Source: an uncultured Oscillibacter sp.
GTDB lineage: Bacteria; Bacillota; Clostridia; Oscillospirales; Oscillospiraceae
Direction: 5' to 3'
Assembly (NCBI GenBank): GCA_902476875.1
Contig: CABSFC010000029.1
Span: 1-26,872, forward strand
DNA length: 26,872 nucleotides
Position numbers and translations under genes: made by a program. Below, in pieces: positions 1 through 6,223 of the stretch; position 1 is the first letter of the stretch, and the number at the start of each line of letters is the position of its first letter. The notes beneath the pieces are model-generated. The model saw only the letters and a list, made by a program, of their open reading frames with translations. It was not told the DNA's origin and did no database searches.

Positions 1-208
1 CGTGGGCCGCCTCCAGCATGTCACAGGAAAAATACTTGTAGGCAAACACGGAGCAGCCGACGGGACAGACGCCGATGGCCTCGTCCAGCAGGCCCAGCTC
101 CACCAGGGACTCCGCCACCAGCTTGTGGATGATGCCGTGGTGACAGCCGGGGCAGTAGTGCAGCTCGGCATCCGTCAGGCCCCTGGATTTCTCATATACG
201 ACCGCCAT
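1..208 (-). CDS. 2-oxoacid:ferredoxin oxidoreductase beta subunit (partial, N-terminal 69 residues)
   Basis: The gene begins at an ATG one base after the stop of the alpha-subunit gene and runs off the left edge. The visible residues include CPGCHHG near position 19 and CPVGCSVFAY near position 48. Both are typical of the thiamine-diphosphate-binding beta subunit of the 2-oxoacid:ferredoxin oxidoreductase family, where the Cys residues ligate a 4Fe-4S cluster. The near-zero spacing to the alpha subunit implies translational coupling. A gamma subunit would be expected next, outside the window. Substrate class is inferred from the neighbouring alpha subunit rather than from this fragment. Confidence 0.88.
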   Translation of the reverse strand, partial: MAVVYEKSRGLTDAELHYCPGCHHGIIHKLVAESLVELGLLDEAIGVCPVGCSVFAYKYFSCDMLEAAH

Positions 209-209
209 A

Positions 210-1280
210 TCACTGGACCTCCTTCAGGGCCTTTCTGGCCGATTCGATCATCTCTTCCACGGTGGGCATCACGCCGCCGGCGCGGCCCAGATAGCTGATG
301 GGCTTCTGCCCCTCCACGGCCAGCCGGACGTCGTCCAGCATTTGGCCGGTGGTGCTCATCTCCACGTCCAGGATGGCCTTGACGTGGGGCTTGCCCGCCA
401 GCGCGTGCAGCGCCTTCTCGGGGAAGGGCCACAGGGTGATGGGGCGGAACAGCCCGGCCCTGATGCCCTCGGCCCGCAGGGTCTCCAGAGCGGTCAGGGC
501 GATGCGGGCGGGGGTGCCGTAAGCGGTGATGACGATCTCCGCGTCCTCACACTGGACCTCCTCCCAGCGGACCTCGTTTTTCTCCATCTCGGCGTACTTG
601 GCCGTCAGGCGGTCGTTGTGGTCGCTGCACTCCTCCGCGTCCAGGAAGATGGAGGTGATGATGTTGTGCTGGGCCCGGCCCCCGCGGCCATTGGCGGCCC
701 AGTCCTTGGCGGGCAGCGCCCGCTTGGGGATGGGGCGCCACTCGATGGGCTCCATCATCTGGCCGATCAGGCCGTCGCAGACCACCATGACGGGGTTGCG
801 GTACAGGTCCGCGATGTCGAAAGCCTCCTGGACGAAGTCCACGGTCTCCTGCACGTTGGAGGGGGCCAGGACCACGGTGCGGTAGTCGCCGTTGCCGCCG
901 CCCCGGGTGGCCTGGTAGTAGTCGCCCTGAGCGGGCTGGATGGTGCCCAGGCCCGGGCCGCCGCGCATACAGTTGATGATGACGGCGGGCAGCTCGGCGC
1001 CGGCCAGGTATGTAATGCCCTCCTGCTTCAGGCTGACGCCCGGGGAGGAAGAGGAGGTCATGGCCCGCATCCCGGCGCCCGCGGCGCCGTAGACCATGTT
1101 GATGGCGGCCACCTCGGACTCGGACTGGACGAACACGCCGCCCGCCTGGGGCAGATGGACCGACATATACTCAGGGACCTCGCTCTGGGGTGTGATGGGA
1201 TAGCCGAAGAAGCAGTCGCAGCCCGCGCGGATCGCGGCCTCGGCAATGGCTTCATTGCCTTTCCAAAGTTCCTTTTCCAC
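210..1280 (-). CDS. vorB: 2-oxoacid:ferredoxin oxidoreductase alpha subunit, VorB type
   Basis: A 356-residue pyrimidine-binding (alpha) subunit that oxidatively decarboxylates a 2-oxoacid to the acyl-CoA while reducing ferredoxin, in the cytoplasm. The N-terminus carries GYPITPQSE, the hallmark of the family, followed by SESEVAAINMVYGAA and the TSSSSPG segment. The C-terminal transketolase-like part includes the ITAYGTPARIA region. Length and motifs match clostridial subunits annotated as 3-methyl-2-oxobutanoate (branched-chain 2-oxoacid) dehydrogenase VorB, but 2-oxoglutarate (KorA) specificity cannot be excluded. The start is a GTG 9 bases after AGGAGG. It is the third gene of an ATPase-ferredoxin-alpha-beta operon, so the ferredoxin next door is the likely delta-type electron carrier. 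Confidence 0.88.
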   Translation of the reverse strand: MEKELWKGNEAIAEAAIRAGCDCFFGYPITPQSEVPEYMSVHLPQAGGVFVQSESEVAAINMVYGAAGAGMRAMTSSSSPGVSLKQEGITYLAGAELPAVIINCMRGGPGLGTIQPAQGDYYQATRGGGNGDYRTVVLAPSNVQETVDFVQEAFDIADLYRNPVMVVCDGLIGQMMEPIEWRPIPKRALPAKDWAANGRGGRAQHNIITSIFLDAEECSDHNDRLTAKYAEMEKNEVRWEEVQCEDAEIVITAYGTPARIALTALETLRAEGIRAGLFRPITLWPFPEKALHALAGKPHVKAILDVEMSTTGQMLDDVRLAVEGQKPISYLGRAGGVMPTVEEMIESARKALKEVQ

Positions 1281-1298
1281 GGATGATGACCTCCTTTT

Positions 1299-1511
1299 TC
1301 AGAATTTCTCCACGGTGATGATGGAGTCCGGGCAGATTTTCGCGCAGCTGGCACAGGCGATGCACTGGGAGATGTCCGTCACAGTGGCGGGGTGGTAGCC
1401 CTTGCGGTTGATGACGGCCATATCGATGGCGACGATGTGCTTGGGACACACGGTGGTGCACAGCTCGCACCCCTTACAGTGGTCGGAATTGAATGTGATC
1501 TTGGCAGACAT
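1299..1511 (-). CDS. Two-cluster 4Fe-4S ferredoxin subunit of the 2-oxoacid oxidoreductase
   Basis: A 70-residue bacterial-type ferredoxin with two Cys motifs, CKGCELCTTVCP (about residues 13-24) and CIACASCAKICP (about residues 50-61). Each provides three ligands to one 4Fe-4S cluster and one to the other. It lies 18 bases upstream of the alpha subunit in the same operon, which is the usual position of a KorD/VorD delta subunit carrying electrons from the catalytic subunits to free ferredoxin. The ATG start is preceded by GGAAGGAGG. Function as a subunit rather than a free carrier is inferred from the operon. Confidence 0.92.
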   Translation of the reverse strand: MSAKITFNSDHCKGCELCTTVCPKHIVAIDMAVINRKGYHPATVTDISQCIACASCAKICPDSIITVEKF

Positions 1512-1544
1512 GGTGATGTGGTCCTCCTTCCCCTGATATCGTGG

Positions 1545-2225
1545 TCACTCCCACGGCTTTTTCATTTGAATGGTGATCGGAAACACCGTTTCCGGCAGGT
1601 CTGATAAGCTTGCGGCAAACCGCTCTTCCGCCACGTGGCAGAGGACCGGAATGTCCGTTTCCTTGGAGACGGCGGCGGCCAGGGCCGCGCCCTTCCGAAT
1701 TTCCGCCGCCGTCGTCTCGCCGCACAGGTGGGTGTTGTTGACGATGCCGGTGCAGGCGAGGCCGGTGGTGGACTCGATGCCCCGGAGATAGGCGATGGCG
1801 CTGTCTGTGCCGCGGACCTCCGGACGGTTGGCGTTCAGCACGTAGATCAGCTGGTAGTCCTCCCGGACGATCTTCGGCTGGAACCGGGCCAGGACCCGGG
1901 CGCCCACCGGATCACCGCCGATGTCCAGAACGCCCCGGATATCGCGGTTCTCCAGAATGGCCAGCAGCTCCGCCGGCAGGGCGGGGACATCCGCGTCGGA
2001 GCAGGCCTGGGAGGAGGAGATGACCCGGACGCCGGCCCCCTCCAGAAGCGGCCTGCGCTCTCTGGAGCGGAAGTAGGGATTCACGATATCCAGATCCGCC
2101 AGCATCACCTGATCGCCCGCCCCGGCCATGGCCAGGGCCAGATTCACGGCAAATTCCGTCTTTCCGGTGCCGTAGTGCCCGGTGATGATGGTGAGACGGT
2201 GGGAACAATTCGCAATGGCGGTCAA
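1545..2225 (-). CDS. MinD/CobQ-like P-loop ATPase at head of the oxidoreductase operon
   Basis: A 226-residue SIMIBI-class NTPase. The P-loop is GHYGTGKTE (residues 16-24), followed by the switch-like segment DLDIVNPYFRSRE (44-56) and DIGGDPVGARVL further on. The sequence resembles nucleotide-binding proteins that accompany VorB-type oxidoreductases in Clostridia; their role, perhaps cluster or cofactor handling, is unknown. The P-loop lacks the extra early Lys of true MinD/ParA proteins. I chose a TTG start at 2225 because GGAGGG lies 7 bases upstream; the alternative TTG at 2240 would put that site inside the gene. It is the first gene after the promoter, 33 bases before the ferredoxin. Confidence 0.75.
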   Translation of the reverse strand: MTAIANCSHRLTIITGHYGTGKTEFAVNLALAMAGAGDQVMLADLDIVNPYFRSRERRPLLEGAGVRVISSSQACSDADVPALPAELLAILENRDIRGVLDIGGDPVGARVLARFQPKIVREDYQLIYVLNANRPEVRGTDSAIAYLRGIESTTGLACTGIVNNTHLCGETTAAEIRKGAALAAAVSKETDIPVLCHVAEERFAASLSDLPETVFPITIQMKKPWE

Positions 2226-2274
2226 GTCCGCTCCCTCCAATACAGATACATAGTTGTATTATTTCTTATCTAGT

Positions 2275-2313
2275 TGTATGATGTCATTGTACACCGCGAA
2301 AAGTATGATGTCA
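2275..2313. promoter_or_regulatory. Candidate operator for the FadR-type regulator
   Basis: An imperfect 19-base inverted repeat of the form TGTANNATGNCATNNTACA occupies 2275-2293 and covers the -10 box of the minus-strand promoter. An 11-base element, GTATGATGTCA, occurs at 2276-2286 and again at 2303-2313, where it overlaps the -35 box. A regulator bound here would block RNA polymerase on the oxidoreductase promoter. The binding protein is inferred to be the adjacent FadR-family product, since such regulators commonly bind the intergenic region next to their gene. Confidence 0.55.
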
Positions 2314-2314
2314 A
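2286..2314 (-). promoter_or_regulatory. Sigma-A-type promoter of the oxidoreductase operon
   Basis: On the minus strand TTGACA (2314-2309) and TACAAT (2291-2286) are separated by exactly 17 bases. This is close to consensus and correctly placed about 60 bases upstream of the ATPase start. Its -10 box lies inside the inverted repeat at 2275-2293. Confidence 0.8.
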
Positions 2315-2327
2315 GAGCAAACCACAC

Positions 2328-2356
2328 TTGTTTTTTCCCTGAAAACCGATTATATT
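2328..2356 (+). promoter_or_regulatory. Promoter of the FadR-type regulator gene
   Basis: TTGTTT (2328-2333) and TATATT (2351-2356) are 17 bases apart, in a very AT-rich stretch about 38 bases upstream of the regulator's start. The -35 is only a moderate match. It runs divergently from the oxidoreductase promoter. Confidence 0.5.
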
Positions 2357-2393
2357 ATATGTATATGGAAACCTGTGCCGGGGAGGAATGAAA

Positions 2394-3077
2394 ATGGCCG
2401 AAGCCAAGAAAGCGAAGCTGTCGGAGCAGACTGCCGACCGCCTGTATGAGATGATCGTGGACGAGCACCGCTACGAACCGGGCTGCAAGCTGCCCAACGA
2501 GAATGAGCTCAGCGAGGCGCTGCGGGTCAGCCGCACCACACTGCGGGAGGCCATCTCCTTTCTGGTGGCCCAGGGGGTGCTGGAGATCCGCCGGGGAAAG
2601 GGCACCTTCGTGGTGGAGGAGCTGCCCGCCGCCGGACTGGACCTGACCGGTCTGGCGGGGCTGCGGTCCCGGGTCCGGGCCAAGGACCTGTTCGAGATGC
2701 GGCTGATTTTTGAGCCGGCCACCGTGGCGCTGGCCTGCCAGCGGGCCAGCGACGAGGAGCTGCGCCAGATATTCAAAAAGGCCCAGCGGGTGGAGAGTGC
2801 CGCCGCCGAGGGCGGCGACTGGCCCCTGGCGGACCAGGAATTCCACTGGGCCATCATCAAGGCGTCCCACAATGAGTATATGCGCCGTCTGTACCCCATC
2901 ATTAACAGCGCCGTCAACGAGATCATGCAGCTCGCCCAGAACCGCCAGCACATGCAGGACACCGCCCTGGCGGACAACCGCTTGATTCTGGAGTTTTTGC
3001 TGAAACGGGACGAGGCCGGCGCCCGCCACGCCATGAGCATCCATATGAAGCACCTGATCAACACCCTGCAGGACTGA
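2394..3077 (+). CDS. FadR-subfamily GntR transcriptional regulator
   Basis: A 227-residue repressor-type protein. The N-terminal winged helix (about residues 8-75) contains the GntR signature, with KLPNENELSEALRVSRTTLRE as the recognition region and RRGKGTFV as the wing. The remainder is an all-helical FCD ligand-binding domain with the metal/ligand-site His residues in DQEFHWAIIKASHN and in the HAMSIHMKHL segment near the C-terminus. FCD regulators usually respond to small organic acids. The divergent 2-oxoacid oxidoreductase operon, with an operator-like repeat on its -10, is the obvious target. I start at the ATG at 2394, which sits 7 bases from GGGAGG. The ATG at 2388 is only one base from that site. 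Confidence 0.85.
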   Translation: MAEAKKAKLSEQTADRLYEMIVDEHRYEPGCKLPNENELSEALRVSRTTLREAISFLVAQGVLEIRRGKGTFVVEELPAAGLDLTGLAGLRSRVRAKDLFEMRLIFEPATVALACQRASDEELRQIFKKAQRVESAAAEGGDWPLADQEFHWAIIKASHNEYMRRLYPIINSAVNEIMQLAQNRQHMQDTALADNRLILEFLLKRDEAGARHAMSIHMKHLINTLQD

Positions 3078-3081
3078 GCGC

Positions 3082-3119
3082 GGCCGGAGTCTCCGGGGAG
3101 AAACTTCGGCCTCTTTATG
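3082..3119 (+). terminator. Weak intrinsic terminator after the FadR-type regulator
   Basis: GGCCGGAGT (3082-3090) pairs with ACTTCGGCC (3103-3111), a 9-bp stem with one G-T wobble and a 12-base loop, followed by the short T-rich TCTTTATGG. The T-tract is poor, so termination may be partial. Confidence 0.4.
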
Positions 3120-3235
3120 GATTTTTCAGGAAAAAACTGGATGAAAAATTGGAAAAGTGCACAAACAAAAGTCGGGAAATATAGAAATAGTTGCCATAGA
3201 TTTTGGGGAAATTGCAAAAATACTTTGCTGAAATC

Positions 3236-3280
3236 CACAATTTTTGGCGGCTTATTCACAAATTGTACACAAATTTTTGG
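3236..3280 (+). repeat. Helically phased CACAA(A)TT direct repeats upstream of the cstA operon promoter
   Basis: CACAATTTTTGG (3236-3247) recurs as CACAAATTTTTGG (3268-3280), and a third CACAAATT lies at 3257-3264. Starts are 21 and 11 bases apart, about two and one helical turns, and the array ends 8 bases before the -35 box. This is the geometry expected for an activator binding one DNA face. The rest of the roughly 300-base gap (3078-3373) is AT-rich and shows no gene. Confidence 0.4.
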
Positions 3281-3288
3281 ATACCCCC

Positions 3289-3317
3289 TTAACAAAATTT
3301 GAACCAGAGTGTATAAT
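3289..3317 (+). promoter_or_regulatory. Promoter of the orf172-cstA operon
   Basis: TTAACA (3289-3294) and a perfect TATAAT (3312-3317) are separated by 17 bases, about 57 bases upstream of the first gene. Confidence 0.8.
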
Positions 3318-3373
3318 AACGGCGTAAATGTGGATTTGCGCGATTTGTGAAAAGAAGTGTAAGGAGACCGCCC

Positions 3374-3892
3374 ATGGAAACGACCCTGCAAGAACGGCTG
3401 GACCGGCTGTTGAACGCCTATTCCCACCACTATGATATCGCGCGGGATGTACAGGTCCAGGGCGGCAGCTACCCCGCCACCGCGTTTTACTATCTGCGGG
3501 ACGAGAATTACCTGATCACCAGGAAGCATGTGCTCAGCGTGGTGGAGAACCACGAGTACGTCTACTTCTACCTGACGGAGCACCTGACCGCCGCGGAACT
3601 GCAGCGGCAGATCGAGCTATCCCGGGAGGCGGGCATGAGCAACATTGTGCCCTCCAAGATCCACATGTCCTCGTTGGTGACGCTGGTGATCCTGGCGGAC
3701 ATCATCGACCCGGAGGCGAAGGCCATCATCAAAAAGACCCGCTTCCGCAAAAACTTTCGGCTGGCACTCCACGGCTGGATGGAGTATCACATAGCTGCAA
3801 TGGAATGTTCTACATCGAGCTTCCTTTCCAATCCAGCCGGAAAGGGAGCGCGCAAAACCCTGGAGCTGAATTTCGGCTCCAAAGAAAAATAA
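3374..3892 (+). CDS. Uncharacterised 172-residue protein co-transcribed with cstA
   Basis: I do not recognise the family with confidence. It is a soluble protein without a signal peptide or membrane segment. The N-terminal half is rich in aromatic residues (segments FYYLRDENYLITRKHV and EYVYFYLTEHL), which reads like an alpha/beta domain. The C-terminal half is helical and basic (KAIIKKTRFRKNFRLAL), with a tail containing a single Cys. The start at 3374 is fixed by AAGGAG 7 bases upstream; an in-frame GTG at 3347 has no such site. Its stop codon is followed at once by the GGAGG site of cstA, and the shared promoter upstream has no terminator between the genes, so the two are probably one transcript. 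A role in controlling or assisting the transporter is only a guess. Confidence 0.75.
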   Translation: METTLQERLDRLLNAYSHHYDIARDVQVQGGSYPATAFYYLRDENYLITRKHVLSVVENHEYVYFYLTEHLTAAELQRQIELSREAGMSNIVPSKIHMSSLVTLVILADIIDPEAKAIIKKTRFRKNFRLALHGWMEYHIAAMECSTSSFLSNPAGKGARKTLELNFGSKEK

Positions 3893-3909
3893 GGAGGGAG
3901 AGTATATCT

Positions 3910-5628
3910 ATGAATGGTTTGGTACTTCTGATCATCAGCGTTGTTGTACTGGTCTGCGGTTATATTTTCTATGGCCGCTGGCTGTGCAAGCAGTGGGGCG
4001 TTGGTGAAGATGACAAGCCCACCCCCGCGCACACCATGGAGGACGGCATCGACTACGTCCCCGCAAAGGCCCCCATCCTGATGGGCCATCATTTCTCCTC
4101 TATCGCCGGCGCCGGCCCCATCACCGGTCCCATCGGCGCGGCTGGCTTTGGCTGGCTGGCCTGCACCCTGTGGATCCTGATCGGCGGCATCTTCTTCGGC
4201 GGCGTCCATGACTTCGGCGCTCTGTTCGCGTCCGTCCGTCACGGCGGCAAGTCCATCGGTGAGATCATCTCCGTCAACATGAGCAAGCGGGCGAAGATGC
4301 TGTTCATCATCTTCTCTTACCTGACCCTGATCCTGGTCGTGGCCGCTTTCGCGTCCATCGTGGCCGGCACCTTCGGCGCCACCTATGTGGACGGCGTTCT
4401 GGACAAGGCCGCCTCCACCAGCCAGGCCCGCGTGGCGATGGTGTCCCTGCTGTTCATCCTGATCGCCATCATTTTCGGCTTCTGCGTCTATCGCCGCAAC
4501 GCCCCTATGGGCGTGGCCAGCGTGATCGGCGTCGTCGGCATCGTGGTGATCATCGCCATCGGCATGAACTTCCACCCCATCTATCTGTCCGCCAACACCT
4601 GGATGTGGATCTGCGGCGTGTACATCGCCGTGGCTTCCGTCACCCCCGTGTGGATCCTGCTGCAGCCCCGTGACTACCTGTCCAGCTTCCTGCTGTACGC
4701 GATGCTGGCTCTGGCCGTCGTGGCTGTCGTCATCGCCCAGCCCTCTATGAGCAGCATGTCTACCATCTCTGTTACGAACCCCGCCGGCAGCCCGATCTTC
4801 CCCGTGCTGTTCACCACCATCGCCTGCGGCGCTATCTCCGGCTTCCACTCTCTGGTCTCCTCCGGCACCACCTCCAAGCAGCTGGATAAGGAGAAGGACG
4901 CGAAGCCCATCGCTTACGGCGGCATGCTGCTGGAGTGCGTTCTGGCGATCCTGACCCTGTGCGCCGTGGCCTATGCGTATGCCTGGAACCAGGCGCATCC
5001 CGAGGCCCAGCTGTCTGGCGCCACCGCGATCTTCGGCGGCGGCCTGGCCCACATGATCAACGACAAGATCCCCGGCACCTACGATATCCTGTACACCCTG
5101 CTGGTCCTGACCTACTCCGCGTTCTGCCTGACCTCTCTGGACACCGCCACCCGTCTGGCCCGGTTCATGTTCCAGGAGTTCTGGCTGGATTCCTCCAAGG
5201 GTGAGACCCCGGAGAACGTCACCGGTTACAAGAAGGTCCTGTCCAACCCCTATGTCGCCACCATCATCACCGTGGTCCTGGGCGTTCTGTTGGGCCTGAA
5301 CGGCTATGAGAAGATCTGGGCGCTGTTTGGCTCCGCCAACCAGCTGCTGGCTGCTCTGGGCCTGCTGGCTGTGGCTACCTGGCTGGGCAACATCGGCAAG
5401 AACAACAAGATGTTCCTGCTTCCCATGGCTTTCATGCTGGTCGTCACCATCGCCTCCCTGTGCATCAACACCAAGAACCAGATCGGCGCTATCGCCGCTG
5501 GCGGCGCCGACTGGGGCCCCTATGCGCAGGCCATCATCGGCGCGCTGCTGATCGTTCTGGCTGTGATCCTGGCTATCGAGGGCATCGGCACGATCTCCAA
5601 GCAGAGCAAGAAGGCTGCTGCGAAGTAA
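3910..5628 (+). CDS. cstA: CstA-family carbon-starvation/pyruvate transporter
   Basis: A 572-residue polytopic membrane protein. The N-terminal segment DYVPAKAPILMGHHFSSIAG, followed by GAGPITGPIGAA and GGVHDFGALFASVRHGGKS, is the CstA signature. At least a dozen hydrophobic helices follow to the C-terminal IEGIGTISKQSKKAAAK. In E. coli, CstA and BtsT take up pyruvate (and CstA also peptides); pyruvate or a similar small acid is therefore the best-supported substrate, by family knowledge only. The length fits the shorter Firmicutes form. The start ATG at 3910 follows AAGGAGGGAG. Codon use is strongly biased toward a few C- or G-ending codons, more so than in neighbours, suggesting high expression. 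Confidence 0.9.
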   Translation: MNGLVLLIISVVVLVCGYIFYGRWLCKQWGVGEDDKPTPAHTMEDGIDYVPAKAPILMGHHFSSIAGAGPITGPIGAAGFGWLACTLWILIGGIFFGGVHDFGALFASVRHGGKSIGEIISVNMSKRAKMLFIIFSYLTLILVVAAFASIVAGTFGATYVDGVLDKAASTSQARVAMVSLLFILIAIIFGFCVYRRNAPMGVASVIGVVGIVVIIAIGMNFHPIYLSANTWMWICGVYIAVASVTPVWILLQPRDYLSSFLLYAMLALAVVAVVIAQPSMSSMSTISVTNPAGSPIFPVLFTTIACGAISGFHSLVSSGTTSKQLDKEKDAKPIAYGGMLLECVLAILTLCAVAYAYAWNQAHPEAQLSGATAIFGGGLAHMINDKIPGTYDILYTLLVLTYSAFCLTSLDTATRLARFMFQEFWLDSSKGETPENVTGYKKVLSNPYVATIITVVLGVLLGLNGYEKIWALFGSANQLLAALGLLAVATWLGNIGKNNKMFLLPMAFMLVVTIASLCINTKNQIGAIAAGGADWGPYAQAIIGALLIVLAVILAIEGIGTISKQSKKAAAK

Positions 5629-5674
5629 ACCTTCCCCCAAAAAACAACGGAGTTTTGCCAGTCTCCGCTGATAC

Positions 5675-5711
5675 AAAAAGGACTGCCGCTTTCGCGGCAG
5701 TCCTTTTTTGC
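5675..5711 (+). terminator. Intrinsic terminator of the cstA operon
   Basis: AAAAAGGACTGCCGC (5675-5689) and GCGGCAGTCCTTTTT (5694-5708) form a perfect 15-bp stem with loop TTTC and a T-run. The A-run on the other side makes it usable in both directions. Confidence 0.9.
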
Positions 5712-5715
5712 GAAG

Positions 5716-5766
5716 ACAAAAGCGTGGAGCGTGAAGATTTACACCGATCTTCACGCTCCACGCTTT
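5716..5766 (-). terminator. Long perfect hairpin, likely terminator of the aro operon
   Basis: The arms 5719-5738 and 5747-5766 are perfect 20-base inverted complements around an 8-base loop (TTACACCG). On the minus strand the hairpin lies about 10 bases past the aroQ stop and is followed by TTTTGTCTT, so it can end the aro transcript. The stem is much longer than a normal terminator needs. Confidence 0.6.
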
Positions 5767-5776
5767 ACGCTGAACG

Positions 5777-6223
5777 TTAACCCTCCGCGTCTGCTTTGCT
5801 GCCGCAAAGAAGACGCAGGGCTTCCAGATACCCCGGCAGGCCGTGCCCCCGGATGGTGCTCACGCAGGCGGCGCGGATGTAGGACACATGCCGGAACTCC
5901 TCCCGGCTGTCCGGGTCGGAGACGTGGACCTCCACCGTGGGGATGCCCACGGCCTTCACCGCGTCCAGCAGCGCCACACTGGTGTGGGTGTAGGCCGCCG
6001 GGTTGATGATGATGCCGTCCACCCGGTCGAAGTACGCCTGCTGGATGGCGTCCACCAGCGCGCCCTCGTGGTTGGACTGGACGAAGGACACCTGGACGCC
6101 CAGTTTGTCAGCCTCGGCCTGGATCATGGCTTTCAGGTCCTCGTAGGTGGCTTTGCCGTAGATCTCCGGCTGGCGGATGCCCAGCATGTTCATGTTGGGG
6201 CCGTTAATCACCAGAATTTTCAC
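5777..6223 (-). CDS. aroQ: Type II 3-dehydroquinate dehydratase
   Basis: A 148-residue enzyme that dehydrates 3-dehydroquinate to 3-dehydroshikimate, third step of the shikimate pathway. It shows the type II signature ILVINGPNMNMLG at the N-terminus, YGKATYEDL with the flexible-loop Tyr, QSNHEGALVDAIQQA, the catalytic-region INPAAYTHTSVAL, and EVHVSDPDSREEFRH with the His-Ser substrate contacts. Length is standard for the dodecameric class. The start is a GTG at 6223 with GGAGGG upstream, so it overlaps the end of aroE/K by 20 bases. It is the last gene of the aro operon. Confidence 0.95.
   Translation of the reverse strand: MKILVINGPNMNMLGIRQPEIYGKATYEDLKAMIQAEADKLGVQVSFVQSNHEGALVDAIQQAYFDRVDGIIINPAAYTHTSVALLDAVKAVGIPTVEVHVSDPDSREEFRHVSYIRAACVSTIRGHGLPGYLEALRLLCGSKADAEG

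Noticed and set aside
3117..3302. 61-codon plus-strand frame in the AT-rich gap before orf172
   Set aside because: No ribosome site, composition of AT-rich non-coding DNA, and it ends inside the promoter.
3787..5754. 655-codon open frame antisense to cstA
   Set aside because: Composition is an Asp/Gly/His/Gln-rich mirror of the strongly biased cstA codons, with no family motif and no ribosome site; cstA on the plus strand is certain.
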